DNA of 64,000 nucleotides. Source: Rhodoferax sp. OV413 (GTDB lineage Bacteria > Pseudomonadota > Gammaproteobacteria > Burkholderiales > Burkholderiaceae_C). Every line of letters begins with the position of its first letter. The first letter of the stretch is position 1. The DNA lies in NCBI GenBank assembly GCA_945861785.1, contig CAMAWD010000004.1:62001-126000 (forward strand). The letters run 5' to 3'. The position numbers and the translations under genes are program-made. Below are positions 8,766 through 18,115 of this stretch, one piece after another. A model generated the notes under the pieces. The model was not told where the DNA came from and did no database searches. It saw only the letters and a program-made list of their open reading frames with translations.

Positions 8766-9683
8766 ATGCGCCATGCGATCGTGCTCAACGTGGTGTCGCT
8801 TGTCACATTCCTGCTGGCGGTGTTTTTCCTGGTCAGTCGCGGCCTGCACCTGTCGGTCGAGTTCACCGGCGGAACTGTCATGGAGGTGGGTTATTCGCAG
8901 GCCGCGGACGTGGGCAAGGTACGCGGTGTGATCGCCGGCTTGGGGTACACCGACATCCTGGTTCAGAACTTCGGCACTGCGCGCGACGTGATGATTCGTT
9001 TGCCTGCACAGAAAGGCGTCAGTTCAGCGCAACAGAGCGAAATCGCGTTTGCTGCCCTGAAAAAGGCAGACCCTGACGCCACATTGCGGCGCCAGGAGTT
9101 TGTCGGACCGCAAGTGGGCGAAGAACTTGCAGTAGATGGTCTGAAGGCATTGGGAATGGTCGTGGTCGGGATCATGCTGTATTTGGCGGTGCGCTTCGAG
9201 TGGAAGTTCGCCGTGGCGGCAATTGTGGCCAACTTGCATGATGTGGTGATCATCCTCGGGTTTTTTGCGTTCTTCCAATGGGAGTTCTCGTTGCCTGTCC
9301 TGGCGGCGGTGCTGGCTGTACTAGGCTATTCGGTCAACGAATCGGTGGTCATATTTGACCGGATCCGCGAGAATTTCCGACGTTATCGCAAGATGAACAC
9401 GGTACAGATCATCGATAACGCGATCACTTCGACGATCAGCCGTACCATCATCACCCACGGCTCCACCCAGATCATGGTGCTGTCCATGTTGCTGTTTGGT
9501 GGCCCCACGCTTTACTATTTTTCGCTGGCGCTTACCATCGGGATTCTGTTCGGAATTTATTCGTCGGTCTTTGTGGGTGCTGCAGTTGCAATGTGGCTGG
9601 GCATCAAGCGCGAGGATCTGGTCAAGGGACCGCCGCAGAAGAGCGGCGACCCAAATGATCCGAACGCCGGGGCAACGGTCTGA
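8766..9683 (+). CDS. secF: Protein translocase subunit SecF, start region interrupted by an amber codon
   Basis: Partner of SecD in the proton-driven secretion motor. From ATG 8766 the product has 305 residues: TM1 (LNVVSLVTFLLAVFFLV), the SecF signature LSVEFTGGTVMEV, a short periplasmic domain, and membrane helices with GYSVNESVVIFDRIRENFR and the STISRTIITHGST loop. Family members usually begin MEFFRIKKDIPFMRHA. Here the same frame reads MELF, then TAG at 8742-8744, then IRRDIPFMRHA, so the natural start at ATG 8730 would be cut after four codons. Translation from 8766 keeps all membrane helices but has no clear ribosome site, so coupling to secD termination 21 bp upstream is likely. A sequencing error is also possible. 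Confidence 0.88.
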   Translation: MRHAIVLNVVSLVTFLLAVFFLVSRGLHLSVEFTGGTVMEVGYSQAADVGKVRGVIAGLGYTDILVQNFGTARDVMIRLPAQKGVSSAQQSEIAFAALKKADPDATLRRQEFVGPQVGEELAVDGLKALGMVVVGIMLYLAVRFEWKFAVAAIVANLHDVVIILGFFAFFQWEFSLPVLAAVLAVLGYSVNESVVIFDRIRENFRRYRKMNTVQIIDNAITSTISRTIITHGSTQIMVLSMLLFGGPTLYYFSLALTIGILFGIYSSVFVGAAVAMWLGIKREDLVKGPPQKSGDPNDPNAGATV

Positions 9684-9697
9684 AACCTTCTTGACGC

Positions 9698-12250
9698 ATG
9701 GTGTCCAAACCATCTTCGACGCAGCCTAGCCGGGTGTCCCAGGAAACCAGGGAGCGCTTTGTCGCAGACGCCGGCCGCATGATGGTTGAAATCGTCGCCG
9801 CCGCGCAGGAGCGCATGGCGGTGCTGATGAACGAGGCCGGCTCCTCGCGCGAAATGCAGGTCCGCCGTGATGCCTGGACTTTTTACCAGAAAGTAAAAAG
9901 CAACTGGCGCGACGGCACGGTGGCAGCTTGGCAAAAGGCACTCCAACCGGTACCCGTGTTTGCCAAGACCAACCCCCTGGACATGGACAGCTTTCAGCTG
10001 GTCGGCAACGAGGTGGTGGAGAACAAGATCCTGGCCTCGCGCCTCGTGCTGCGTGTCATGGACAAGGTCAGCTCCGAACTCGATGACCTGCGGTTGAGGG
10101 TTCGTTACCTGGAGGGCTCCGAGGAGCTGGACCGCGGTGATATTCTTCGGCCCGAAGTCCTGGTGCTGGTGCTGGTCGAACAATGGGCCGCCGCCGGGAT
10201 GCCATCGGGCAGCTGGCCGCTGGTGAACGATGTGGTGCAAGGGCTTCTGGTCGAACGTCTGCGCCAGGCCTGCCACAAGGCCAATGCATTCCTGATCGAG
10301 CACGGCGTCATGCCCACGATCGAACTGAAGGACCGTGTGCGCCGTTCTGGCCCGCAGGGTGGCGCGTCCAGGCCATCTTCGAGCGCCCGTACCGTGCCTG
10401 ATTCGATGCATTCCCAGGAGCACCATGACGACGCCGGCAACAGCAGTGGTTATGGTCGCCAGGGGTTCGATGGCGGGGGCTTCTCGCGCGGAGGGTTTCA
10501 GCCCAGGGGCGGGTCACGCCCCCCGACAGGCCCATTTCATGGGGCGGAGCCGCATGGTGGAGCCGCACCACAAGATGGGGCGCGCCAAGGCCCATCAGCG
10601 GGTGCGCAGACGCCTGTGGGTCCAGGGTGGCCGAAGGATCCCTCCGTAGAAACATCTTCCCAGGACCTGGCTGCGGCACGGCAGCGGGGCGGGGCAATGG
10701 GGGGGTATGCGATGACCCACGAAGAAACGCGGATGATGACCGCCGCCACCCCGCTGGCCCGTGCGCGCAGCCGGGCGCAAGGTGTGTTGGGGCAGCTCAA
10801 GCGCCTGCTGATCGGCAGAGTCGGGCCGGAATTCGACGCGACGTCCTATGAGCCCGCATCACCTGCACTCGCCGCCGCCATTGCCGCCAGGGTGGACCAC
10901 AACATAGCTTCTTATGGTGCCAGCGGCACCATGATCGAGGATTACAGCCCGGCAGGGGTCGCGCGGGTTGCCGGCGAGCTGCGGCAGCAGACAGCCGAAC
11001 TCAAGAACAAGGCAGAAACCAAGGGTGAAAAAGCCACCATCGAGATTGTTGCGCTGATGTTCCAGGCGATCCTTCAGGAAGAGCGTATCCCCCCTGGCAT
11101 CCGGGTCTGGTTTGCCCGCTTGCAGATGCCGGTGCTGCGTTTGGCACTGGCCGAAGCCGATTTTTTCGGCACTGCCAACCATCCGGCGCGCCAATTGATT
11201 GACCGCATGGGTTCTTGCGTGATGGGTTTCGACGCCAGTGGCATCCAGGGCAGTGCGCTTGAAAAGGAAATCAAGCGGGTTGTCCAGGTGATCGAGCAGT
11301 ATCCGGAAACCGGCAAACGGGTGTACGAATTGGTCTACGCCGAGTTTCAGAAGTTCCTGCAAAAGTTCCTTGCCGGAAATGGTGCCACCCAGAAGGTCGT
11401 CAGTGTGGCGCAGCAGGTGGAACAAAAAGAAACGCTGACGATCCAGTACACGATCGAAATGCGCAACACCCTCAAGGAGGTTCCGGTACGTGATGAGATC
11501 CGCACCTTCCTGTTCAAGGTGTGGGCCGAGGTGCTGGCGGTGGCTGCGATCCGCAAGGGAGCGCAACATGCCGAAACACTCGATCTCAAGAAGACAGCCA
11601 CCGACCTGGTATGGGCTGCCAGTGCCAAGCCGAACCGGATTGACCGGGCTCGGGTGATCCAGGACCTGCCCAAACTTCTGCAGCGTTTGCGCGGCGGCAT
11701 GGCGCTGCTGGGCATGGCGCCCAGCCAGCAGGATATCCATGTCAAGACCGTCAGCGACACACTGGCCGATGCTTTCCTGTCCAAGACCCAGGCAATTCCG
11801 CCAGAGCAGATCGAGGCCATGGCCAAGCGCCTGGCCCATCTGGAGGATTTTGTGAGCGAGGACGGCATGGGCGACCTGCCTCTGGATGCGGAAAGCCTCG
11901 AGTTGATGCTTGGCATCGACCCGGCAACCATCGACGTTGTGGCCAATGGCGGCTCGAAACCGACCAACGCCATGCTGGCGTGGGCGCAGGAACTGGAACT
12001 TGGAGCCTGGTTCACGCTCGACCACAATGGGCGGGTCGCCAAGGTGCAGTTCGTCTGGCGCAGTGATCGCAAACAGTTGCACCTGTTCGCATCCACCGAC
12101 GGACACACCTATCTGATTCAGGCCGGGCGCCTGGCGGCTTATCTGCAGGCGGGGCTTTTGCTGCCGCAGGAAGAAGAAGCCCTGACGGTCCGCGCGACCC
12201 GCGACGCACTGGCCAAGATCGAAGCCAATCCGGAGCGCCTGCTGGGCTGA
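9698..12250 (+). CDS. DUF1631 family protein
   Basis: Large cytoplasmic protein of 850 residues that I assign to DUF1631 from its N-terminal block (RERFVADAGRMMVEIV, QVRRDAWTFYQKVKSNW, ILASRLVLRVMDKVSSELDDL) and its C-terminal conserved block (FTLDHNGRVAKVQFVW, HLFASTDGHTYLIQAGRLA). The C-terminal part resembles a PilZ-like fold, a weak impression. Between them lies a low-complexity Gly/Ser/Gln-rich linker (about residues 210-340) and a mostly helical middle. The function is unknown; databases sometimes label the family thymidine phosphorylase without basis. It starts 14 bp after secF and converges on smg. Confidence 0.82.
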   Translation: MVSKPSSTQPSRVSQETRERFVADAGRMMVEIVAAAQERMAVLMNEAGSSREMQVRRDAWTFYQKVKSNWRDGTVAAWQKALQPVPVFAKTNPLDMDSFQLVGNEVVENKILASRLVLRVMDKVSSELDDLRLRVRYLEGSEELDRGDILRPEVLVLVLVEQWAAAGMPSGSWPLVNDVVQGLLVERLRQACHKANAFLIEHGVMPTIELKDRVRRSGPQGGASRPSSSARTVPDSMHSQEHHDDAGNSSGYGRQGFDGGGFSRGGFQPRGGSRPPTGPFHGAEPHGGAAPQDGARQGPSAGAQTPVGPGWPKDPSVETSSQDLAAARQRGGAMGGYAMTHEETRMMTAATPLARARSRAQGVLGQLKRLLIGRVGPEFDATSYEPASPALAAAIAARVDHNIASYGASGTMIEDYSPAGVARVAGELRQQTAELKNKAETKGEKATIEIVALMFQAILQEERIPPGIRVWFARLQMPVLRLALAEADFFGTANHPARQLIDRMGSCVMGFDASGIQGSALEKEIKRVVQVIEQYPETGKRVYELVYAEFQKFLQKFLAGNGATQKVVSVAQQVEQKETLTIQYTIEMRNTLKEVPVRDEIRTFLFKVWAEVLAVAAIRKGAQHAETLDLKKTATDLVWAASAKPNRIDRARVIQDLPKLLQRLRGGMALLGMAPSQQDIHVKTVSDTLADAFLSKTQAIPPEQIEAMAKRLAHLEDFVSEDGMGDLPLDAESLELMLGIDPATIDVVANGGSKPTNAMLAWAQELELGAWFTLDHNGRVAKVQFVWRSDRKQLHLFASTDGHTYLIQAGRLAAYLQAGLLLPQEEEALTVRATRDALAKIEANPERLLG

Positions 12251-12275
12251 CCAGTCCCGGGGCGCCCCTGTTCAG

Positions 12276-12776
12276 TCAGTGGGCGATGCGGTTGCCCGGG
12301 TCGTCACACAACTCGTCAAGCACGAGTGCATCCGGCTCCAGGCCAAAGCTCCAGTACACCATCAGAACGATGATCTTGAGATCATCAAGGCACAACATCT
12401 CAGTGCTCGAAGCCATCGCGCGGTCGATGACCACCTCGCGCATCTGGGCCGAAAGCACCCCGGCGCTCTCCATGAAGTGCAGGAACCCGAGGCAGTGCGG
12501 CCCAAGGCGGTTCTGTTCTTCGACGGAAAAAATGCGCATGCTGTCAGCCCCCGCCGGCTGGCCAATCAGATGCGGATCGGGCGCGTCATGTGCCGCTACG
12601 CCATGTGTTTGCAGCCCACGGGTTGCCACCCTGAGACCGGTGAGCCACGCCAGTGCTTCCTGAATTTCCTCCGGTTCGAAGCCCACCGCACTCAATTTGC
12701 GACCCAGTTGCTCCCATTGCGGACACGCGGCACCGCGCCAGTAGTTTTCATAAACAAACACCAGAACTTCGAACAT
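12276..12776 (-). CDS. smg: Smg family protein (DUF494)
   Basis: Small conserved protein of 166 residues of unknown biochemical role, normally encoded beside dprA in beta- and gammaproteobacteria. The N-terminus MFEVLVFVYENYW and the C-terminal DDLKIIVLMVYWSFG are typical of the family. ATG 12776 was chosen because GAGGT lies directly upstream and the product starts at the conserved motif; the frame is open further. It is the last gene of the LysM-dprA-smg run, 55 bp after dprA, and converges with the DUF1631 gene. The topA gene that often follows smg is absent here. Confidence 0.9.
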   Translation of the reverse strand: MFEVLVFVYENYWRGAACPQWEQLGRKLSAVGFEPEEIQEALAWLTGLRVATRGLQTHGVAAHDAPDPHLIGQPAGADSMRIFSVEEQNRLGPHCLGFLHFMESAGVLSAQMREVVIDRAMASSTEMLCLDDLKIIVLMVYWSFGLEPDALVLDELCDDPGNRIAH

Positions 12777-12831
12777 GACCTCAATATAGCGCAGTTGCCT
12801 GGGCCCGATGGCCTGAGGGCGCAACCCGCCC

Positions 12832-14040
12832 TCAGGCGATGGTGATGCGCTGGAACAGGCCGCCGGGCAGGCGCGCCACCTGGCCATCGAGCTCGAGCGA
12901 CATCAACTGCGCCTGGAGGTGCGCCGTGTCGAGGCCGGTGCGAGCCAGCAGGGCCTCCAGGCTGACGGGGTCGAAACCCAAGGCTTGAAGGAGGCTGCTG
13001 TCCGACGCAACACTGCCGCCGGGCGGGGCTGGTGTGGCGCCGACCCAGCCCCATTCCTCCAGCACATCCTGCGCCGACTCGACCAGCTTGGCGCCTTGCT
13101 TGATCAGGAAATGGCATCCCCGCGACTGCGCAGAATGGATTGAGCCCGGAATTGCAAACACATCCCGGCCCTGTTCGACTGCCAGGCGCGCGGTGATCAG
13201 CGAGCCGGACTGCAGGGCGGCCTCAACCACCAGGGTCCCGCGCGTGATTCCCGCGATCAGGCGGTTGCGTTTGGGGAAATTGGCTGCGAGCGGGGGGGTC
13301 CCGACGGGGTATTCGCTGATGATCAGCCCGTGCCGGGCGATCCGGCGGGCGAGTTCGAGGTGGCGTTTCGGGTAGACGCGGTCCAGCCCGGTCCCAACGA
13401 TGGCCACCGTCGCGGGGCGGTGCGCTTGGGGGTTCGCTCCCTCCAGCGCGCCGGTGTGGGCGGCGCCGTCGACCCCCAGTGCCATTCCGGAGACGACGGT
13501 CAGGCCCGCCGCGGCGAGCGCCTTGCCGAACTGGTGCGCATTTTCGGCACCCTGCGGGGTCGGATTGCGGCTGCCGACAACCGCCACGCCGTCGGCGAAC
13601 CCGTTCGTGAACCACGCGATCGCTTCTTCCGTTGGCCGGCCATCGGCCTGCACGGAGTTGACCGGTCCGCCCATGCAGTAGAGCACCAGAGGCGGGTCTT
13701 CCATGGACAGCAATCCCGCAGGATAACGAGGGTCCCCCAGACAAACCACGTTGCGTGCGGGCTCGTCGGATCGGCTGTCAACCGGCCTGAGCCAATCCAG
13801 AGTGGCATCCACAAGGGCCGGGAGTCCTGCTGGTGCGGCGGCCAGGGCCTTCACCTGGGCGGGCCCAAGCACCTGGCGAAGGGTGTCGTCGGATTGCCGG
13901 AAAACATTCTCTGGCAAACCGAAGGCGGCCAGGAGCCGGCGTGCGCTGGCGTTGCCCACGCCGTCAGTGAGCGTGAGCCTCAACCACCCAGCGAGTTCGT
14001 CCTGGCCCATCATCGGCACCAGCGGCAGGCCGGGGCGCAT
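12832..14040 (-). CDS. dprA: DNA-processing protein DprA
   Basis: Loads RecA onto incoming single-stranded DNA during natural transformation. The 402-residue protein has an N-terminal SAM-like region (LRLTLTDGVGNASARRLLAAFG), the Rossmann core (PRYPAGLLSMEDPPLVLY, VAVVGSRNPTPQG, VVSGMALGVDGAAHTGAL, AIVGTGLDRVYPKRH, GSLITARLAVEQGRDVFAIPG) and a C-terminal winged helix (LEALLARTGLDTAHLQAQLMSLELDGQVARL). The start at 14040 has alternatives at 14013 and 14010 (MMGQDELAGW). It lies 43 bp after the LysM gene and is probably co-transcribed with it. Confidence 0.94.
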   Translation of the reverse strand: MRPGLPLVPMMGQDELAGWLRLTLTDGVGNASARRLLAAFGLPENVFRQSDDTLRQVLGPAQVKALAAAPAGLPALVDATLDWLRPVDSRSDEPARNVVCLGDPRYPAGLLSMEDPPLVLYCMGGPVNSVQADGRPTEEAIAWFTNGFADGVAVVGSRNPTPQGAENAHQFGKALAAAGLTVVSGMALGVDGAAHTGALEGANPQAHRPATVAIVGTGLDRVYPKRHLELARRIARHGLIISEYPVGTPPLAANFPKRNRLIAGITRGTLVVEAALQSGSLITARLAVEQGRDVFAIPGSIHSAQSRGCHFLIKQGAKLVESAQDVLEEWGWVGATPAPPGGSVASDSSLLQALGFDPVSLEALLARTGLDTAHLQAQLMSLELDGQVARLPGGLFQRITIA

Positions 14041-14083
14041 GGCGCGGTCAGGACCCGGCCCGGCCAGGAACGGCGCTGCTGGC

Positions 14084-15313
14084 TCAACGCGGGTTGATCA
14101 GTCGGTCGCCGACCTTCACGCCATCGGTGATATCGAGCACCAGCGCATAGGACAGCCGGTCAAAGGTGCGAAACACCATCAGCAACCCATTGCGCTCGTC
14201 CGGCAGTTTCATCGCCGGCCGGGCGGCATCGGTCTTGTCCACCAGCCGTTCACCGAATTTCTGGATCGCCAGCACGGTGCCGCGCTCCATGCCGTCACGG
14301 CTGCCCTTGTTGATCACCACGACCTGGTTCTGGGCTGCGTTGACCACCGCACTGCCATACACAGAAACGATGCGGGCGTCGACCGCACCGACGGGCGCCC
14401 GCGGGGCATAACTCAGCAACTCGCGCACGGGCTCCGGCAACAAACGGTCGCCAACCCGCATTTCTTCTTTGGCTGCGACGATGTCGATCGTGGCAGGAAT
14501 GATCTCCGTGTTTTCCTTGCCGCTCTTGTCGGTAACCGCCTGGGTGGACTCGCTGCGAACCAGCACCGCCTTGCCCACGTACTGGGCTTCGTAACCCAGG
14601 ATTTCGCCAGTGCCGGGATCCTTGAGCGGCGTGGCGCTGCGAAAGATACGGTATTCCTGCTGTTTGCCAGGGGCGTCCAGCAGTGGTGTGCCGGTCTGCC
14701 CGCGCGCGTAGGCGCGGTCTCCGCGCGTCAGCAGAACCCGGCCGTCCTGCGCGGCCACGATGCGGGGCGCATTTTGCAGGCCGAACTCGTCGACGATGAC
14801 CGGCTCGGCCAGGAAAGGCTCGATCAAGTGCGCCTTGATCGCGGGCAGGGCGCCACTGTCCAGTGGCTCGTACCGGGTGCGTGGGGAGACCCGGATGGTT
14901 TCGATCGGCGCGCTACCTTCTGGCGCCGCGGCGCTTGTACGCAGGGTGGCACGCCCATTCTTGCGCTCCAGAAACAGCTTTTGCCCGGGGTAGATCCGGT
15001 GCGGGTTGCTGATGTCGCTGAGGTTCATTCCCCAGAGTTGGGGCCAGCGCCAGGGACTTTTCAGGAACAGGCCGGAAATGGCCCACAGTGTGTCCCCAGG
15101 CTTGATGGTGTAGTTTTCAGGGGCGTCGGCTGCCAACTCGCTCAACGCAATACCGGCCTGCGCGACCTTTTCCGCCGTTGCCTTCTGCTCTGCGGTGATT
15201 GGCAGGTTTTGTGCCAGTGCCGGGGGGGCAAGCAGCATACCGGCCATGCTGGCCAACAAGGCCAGCGCCAATTTTGTATTTGCCAACGTGCTAGTGGTCA
15301 TTTCGTGGTGCAT
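14084..15313 (-). CDS. LysM-domain envelope protein
   Basis: Secreted peptidoglycan-binding protein of 409 residues. It has a signal peptide (ALALLASMAGMLLAPPALA, cleavage expected after ALA) and one LysM module (YTIKPGDTLWAISGLFL, LWGMNLSDISNPHRIYPGQKL at about residues 68-115). The rest is a long conserved periplasmic region without a motif I can name. ATG 15313 was kept because AGGGG precedes it at good spacing; ATG 15301 is an alternative. LysM genes of this kind often sit just upstream of dprA in betaproteobacteria, as here. It is divergent from def, with a 178-bp shared upstream region. Confidence 0.85.
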   Translation of the reverse strand: MHHEMTTSTLANTKLALALLASMAGMLLAPPALAQNLPITAEQKATAEKVAQAGIALSELAADAPENYTIKPGDTLWAISGLFLKSPWRWPQLWGMNLSDISNPHRIYPGQKLFLERKNGRATLRTSAAAPEGSAPIETIRVSPRTRYEPLDSGALPAIKAHLIEPFLAEPVIVDEFGLQNAPRIVAAQDGRVLLTRGDRAYARGQTGTPLLDAPGKQQEYRIFRSATPLKDPGTGEILGYEAQYVGKAVLVRSESTQAVTDKSGKENTEIIPATIDIVAAKEEMRVGDRLLPEPVRELLSYAPRAPVGAVDARIVSVYGSAVVNAAQNQVVVINKGSRDGMERGTVLAIQKFGERLVDKTDAARPAMKLPDERNGLLMVFRTFDRLSYALVLDITDGVKVGDRLINPR

Positions 15314-15386
15314 TGTGGTCGCCCCTGAAGGCTGCCCCGGCCAGCTACCATACGGTTGCGCCGCCGGAGAAATCTTGATAAACCAC

Positions 15387-15400
15387 GCGCAATTTTGCGC
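15387..15400. promoter_or_regulatory. 14-bp palindrome in the LysM/def divergent region
   Basis: GCGCAATTTTGCGC is a perfect palindrome in the 178-bp region between the divergent LysM gene and def. TTGATA (15375-15380) and TTGATT (15410-15415) lie near it and resemble -35 boxes for def. It could be an operator or simply part of the promoter; nothing names a regulator. Confidence 0.3.
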
Positions 15401-15491
15401 TCAAGTCCTTGATTGGGCAACGTTTTCTGTAGTCTGCAAATGATTGCAACCGGAAAAGTGGCGAAAATAACGACATCTTTGTAGAGAAATC

Positions 15492-16001
15492 ATGGCTTTG
15501 TTACCCATTCTTTGTTATCCCGATCCCAAATTGCACATAGTCGCCAGCCCGGTACAGACCGTCGATGGCCACATCAGGGCCCTGGTCTCCGACATGCTCG
15601 AGACCATGTACGAAGCCAAAGGAATCGGTCTGGCCGCGTCCCAGGTTGACGTGCACAAACGCCTGATCGTGATCGATGTGTCCGAGGAGCGCAACGCGCC
15701 CCTTGTGCTGATCAACCCGGACCTGAGCTGGACCAGCCCGGGGAAACACCTCAATGAGGAAGGTTGTCTGTCGGTGCCCGGCATTTACGACAGCGTCGAG
15801 CGCTTCGATGCGGTCAAGGTTACGGCCATGGATGCTGGCGGCGTATGGCGTACGGTGGATGCTGATGGCGTGCTGGCGGTATGTATTCAGCATGAAATGG
15901 ACCACCTGATGGGCAAGGTGTTTGTCGAGTACCTGTCGCCGCTCAAGCGCAACCGCATCAAGACCAAGATGCGCAAGCTCCAGCGTGAGGACCGGGATTG
16001 A
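15492..16001 (+). CDS. def: Peptide deformylase
   Basis: Metalloenzyme that removes the formyl group from the initiator Met of new proteins. The 169-residue product carries all three deformylase motifs: GIGLAASQ (44-51), EEGCLSVP (Cys metal ligand) and [12 protein letters not shown] (HExxH-type, with two His ligands and the catalytic Glu). Length is normal. ATG 15492 follows a GTAGAGA ribosome site. Its stop overlaps the TTG start of fmt, so the two enzymes that remove and add the formyl group are translationally coupled. Confidence 0.97.
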   Translation: MALLPILCYPDPKLHIVASPVQTVDGHIRALVSDMLETMYEAKGIGLAASQVDVHKRLIVIDVSEERNAPLVLINPDLSWTSPGKHLNEEGCLSVPGIYDSVERFDAVKVTAMDAGGVWRTVDADGVLAVCIQHEMDHLMGKVFVEYLSPLKRNRIKTKMRKLQREDRD

Positions 16002-17011
16002 GGCTGGTATTTGCCGGAACCCCGGAATTCGCCCGCATTGCCTTGCAGCGTCTGTCGGACGCCGGGCACGACATCGCCCTGGTGCTGACCCAGCCGGACC
16101 GTCCGGCCGGGCGGGGGATGAAACTGCAGGAGTCACCCGTCAAGGTTTTCGCACGGGAGCGCGCCATTGCGGTGGTGCAACCGCGCAGCCTGCGACTCGA
16201 CGGACGTTATGCGGAGGATGCTGCGCAAGCAGTCCGGGCGATCACGGACGCCCATGCCGACGTGATGGTCGTTGCAGCGTACGGGTTGATCTTGCCGCGC
16301 TGGGTGCTCGACGCCATGCGCATGCCTTGCGCTGGTGGCAAACCGGGCTGCGGCTGTATCAATATTCACGCATCCCTGCTCCCGCGCTGGCGCGGGGCGG
16401 CGCCGATACACCGTGCGATCGAGGCAGGAGACGCGGTGACAGGCGTCACCATCATGCAGATGGACGAAGGCCTCGACACCGGCGACATGCTTCTCGTCGA
16501 CCAGTGCCCCGTCACGCACACCGGACCGCAGGCCGACACCACCGCCAGCCTGCATGACAAACTGGCCGCGCTGGGGGCGGACATGGTCGTGCGGGTATTG
16601 GCGCAGGTTGAAAAGGGCCAATTGGTGGCCCGGCCGCAGCCGGCAGACGGTGTTACCTATGCCCAGAAAGTCGAAAAGGCGCAGGCGTGTATGCCTTGGG
16701 CTGCCGACGCCCGTTTGGTCGCACGGCGGGTGCGTGCATTCAACCCGGCCCCGGGTGCATGGACCGTGTTGGGCCAGGAGGTCCTCAAGGTCTGGCAGGC
16801 CGAGCCGCTGCCACAGGATGCACCGGCCAATGCACCTCCCGGCAGCGTGCTGGCTGTTGCGCCTTGCGGCATCGATGTGGCCTGCGGCCGTGGTTGCCTG
16901 CGTATCACCGAACTCCAGAAAGCTGGCGGCAAGCGCCTGGCCGCAGCGGATTTCCTGCGCGGCTTCGACCTGCGCCCTGGCATGCGTTTCACGTCGGGGC
17001 CGGACGCCTGA
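15998..17011 (+). CDS. fmt: Methionyl-tRNA formyltransferase
   Basis: Formylates Met-tRNAfMet using 10-formyltetrahydrofolate, making the initiator tRNA. The 337-residue product shows [11 protein letters not shown] at the N-terminus, the folate-site motif [20 protein letters not shown] (with the catalytic Asn-His pair), [12 protein letters not shown] with its Asp, and a C-terminal OB-like domain ([14 protein letters not shown]). The start is TTG 15998, read through ATTGA so that it overlaps the def TGA by two bases; GTGAGG lies about seven bases before it. A rare TTG start and the overlap imply that fmt depends on def translation. Confidence 0.95.
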   Translation: MRLVFAGTPEFARIALQRLSDAGHDIALVLTQPDRPAGRGMKLQESPVKVFARERAIAVVQPRSLRLDGRYAEDAAQAVRAITDAHADVMVVAAYGLILPRWVLDAMRMPCAGGKPGCGCINIHASLLPRWRGAAPIHRAIEAGDAVTGVTIMQMDEGLDTGDMLLVDQCPVTHTGPQADTTASLHDKLAALGADMVVRVLAQVEKGQLVARPQPADGVTYAQKVEKAQACMPWAADARLVARRVRAFNPAPGAWTVLGQEVLKVWQAEPLPQDAPANAPPGSVLAVAPCGIDVACGRGCLRITELQKAGGKRLAAADFLRGFDLRPGMRFTSGPDA

Positions 17012-17748
17012 TGTTTTTCCAGAGCGCCAATTTCCGCCATCCCGAATTCCGGGTTGGCATGCGTGACTTCCAGCGACTGGCACCCGGCATTGCTGCCTGG
17101 GGCCTGATGACCGGCGTGGCCATGGTCAAGTCCGGGCTGGGAGTGGCCGAGTCCCTGTTGATGGCGGTGCTGGTCTTCGCCGGCAGCGCCCAACTGGCCG
17201 CCACGCCCCTGATCATTGCCGGCGCGCCAGTGTGGGTCATCCTTGCCACCGGGTTCTGCGTCAACTTGCGGTTCGTGGTCTTCAGCCTGCACCTTCGGCC
17301 CTATCTGGCGCATTTGCCGCTCTGGGAGCGGGTCTGCCACGGCTATTTCACCGCCGACCTGAGTTATGTCCTGTTCACGCGCCGTTTTGCGCACCCCGCC
17401 ACCGACCCCGCTGGGCGCAAGGCGCAGGAGGCGTACTTGGCTGGCAACGACCTTGTCAACTGGTGCTCCTGGGTCGGCGCAAGTGTGGTCGGTGTGGTGC
17501 TGGCCAACTTCATACCGCAGGCCTGGGGCCTGGGTTTCGCCGGCATCCTGTGCCTGATCGGGATTCTGAGTTCGCTGGCGTCCACCCGCATGCGGGTGGT
17601 GTCGGCGACTGTTGCCGGCGCGGTGGGCGTTGTGGCCTATGGCCTGCCGCTGAAACTCAACATCCTGCTGGCGATCGGGGTGGCCGTCATCCTGTGCCTG
17701 GGCCTGGAGCGGCTGCAACCTGCGCAAAAGGCACCTGCCACACTGTGA
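17011..17748 (+). CDS. azlC: AzlC family branched-chain amino acid exporter, large subunit
   Basis: Inner-membrane protein of 245 residues expected to work with AzlD as a two-component amino acid exporter. It has the conserved start FRVGMRDFQRLAPGIAAWGLMTG and the SLLMAVLVFAGSAQLAATPL and NLRFVVFSLHLRPYL motifs of the family, with about seven hydrophobic helices. ATG 17011 overlaps the fmt stop in TGATG. Being coupled to formylation genes is unusual in function, although def-fmt-azlC is a common gene order in betaproteobacteria as I recall it. Confidence 0.9.
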   Translation: MFFQSANFRHPEFRVGMRDFQRLAPGIAAWGLMTGVAMVKSGLGVAESLLMAVLVFAGSAQLAATPLIIAGAPVWVILATGFCVNLRFVVFSLHLRPYLAHLPLWERVCHGYFTADLSYVLFTRRFAHPATDPAGRKAQEAYLAGNDLVNWCSWVGASVVGVVLANFIPQAWGLGFAGILCLIGILSSLASTRMRVVSATVAGAVGVVAYGLPLKLNILLAIGVAVILCLGLERLQPAQKAPATL

Positions 17749-18080
17749 TGGACATCGATTGGCACCGCATCGCCGTGATCGCCGGCCTGGCCGGGATGAC
17801 CGTTTTGGCGCGCAGCTTTTTCCTGTTTTTCAGCAGACCGTGGAGCCTGCCTCACTGGGCGCAGCGTGGACTGCAGTACGCACCCATTGCGGCGCTCGCG
17901 GCGGTAGTCCTGCCCGAGGTGGTGACGGTTCAGGGGCAGCTGGTGGACACCTGGCGCGACGCGCGCCTGTATGCGGCGGCTGTCGGCGCCCTGTTCTTTT
18001 TCTGGCGCCGTGACGTGCTGGTCACCGTGGTCGCCGGCATGGCGGTCTATTTGCCATTGCACCTGGGTCTGGGCTGGTAG
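17748..18080 (+). CDS. azlD: AzlD family exporter, small subunit
   Basis: 110-residue polytopic protein with four hydrophobic helices and the AzlD core WAQRGLQYAPIAALAAVVLPEVV, which pairs with AzlC for branched-chain amino acid export. Its ATG at 17748 overlaps the azlC TGA in TGATGG. The stop TAG at 18078 is followed after 35 bp by the phosphoethanolamine transferase gene. Confidence 0.88.
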   Translation: MDIDWHRIAVIAGLAGMTVLARSFFLFFSRPWSLPHWAQRGLQYAPIAALAAVVLPEVVTVQGQLVDTWRDARLYAAAVGALFFFWRRDVLVTVVAGMAVYLPLHLGLGW

Positions 18081-18115
18081 ACAGATACTGTCGGATTCAA
18101 GGACATGGATCACCA

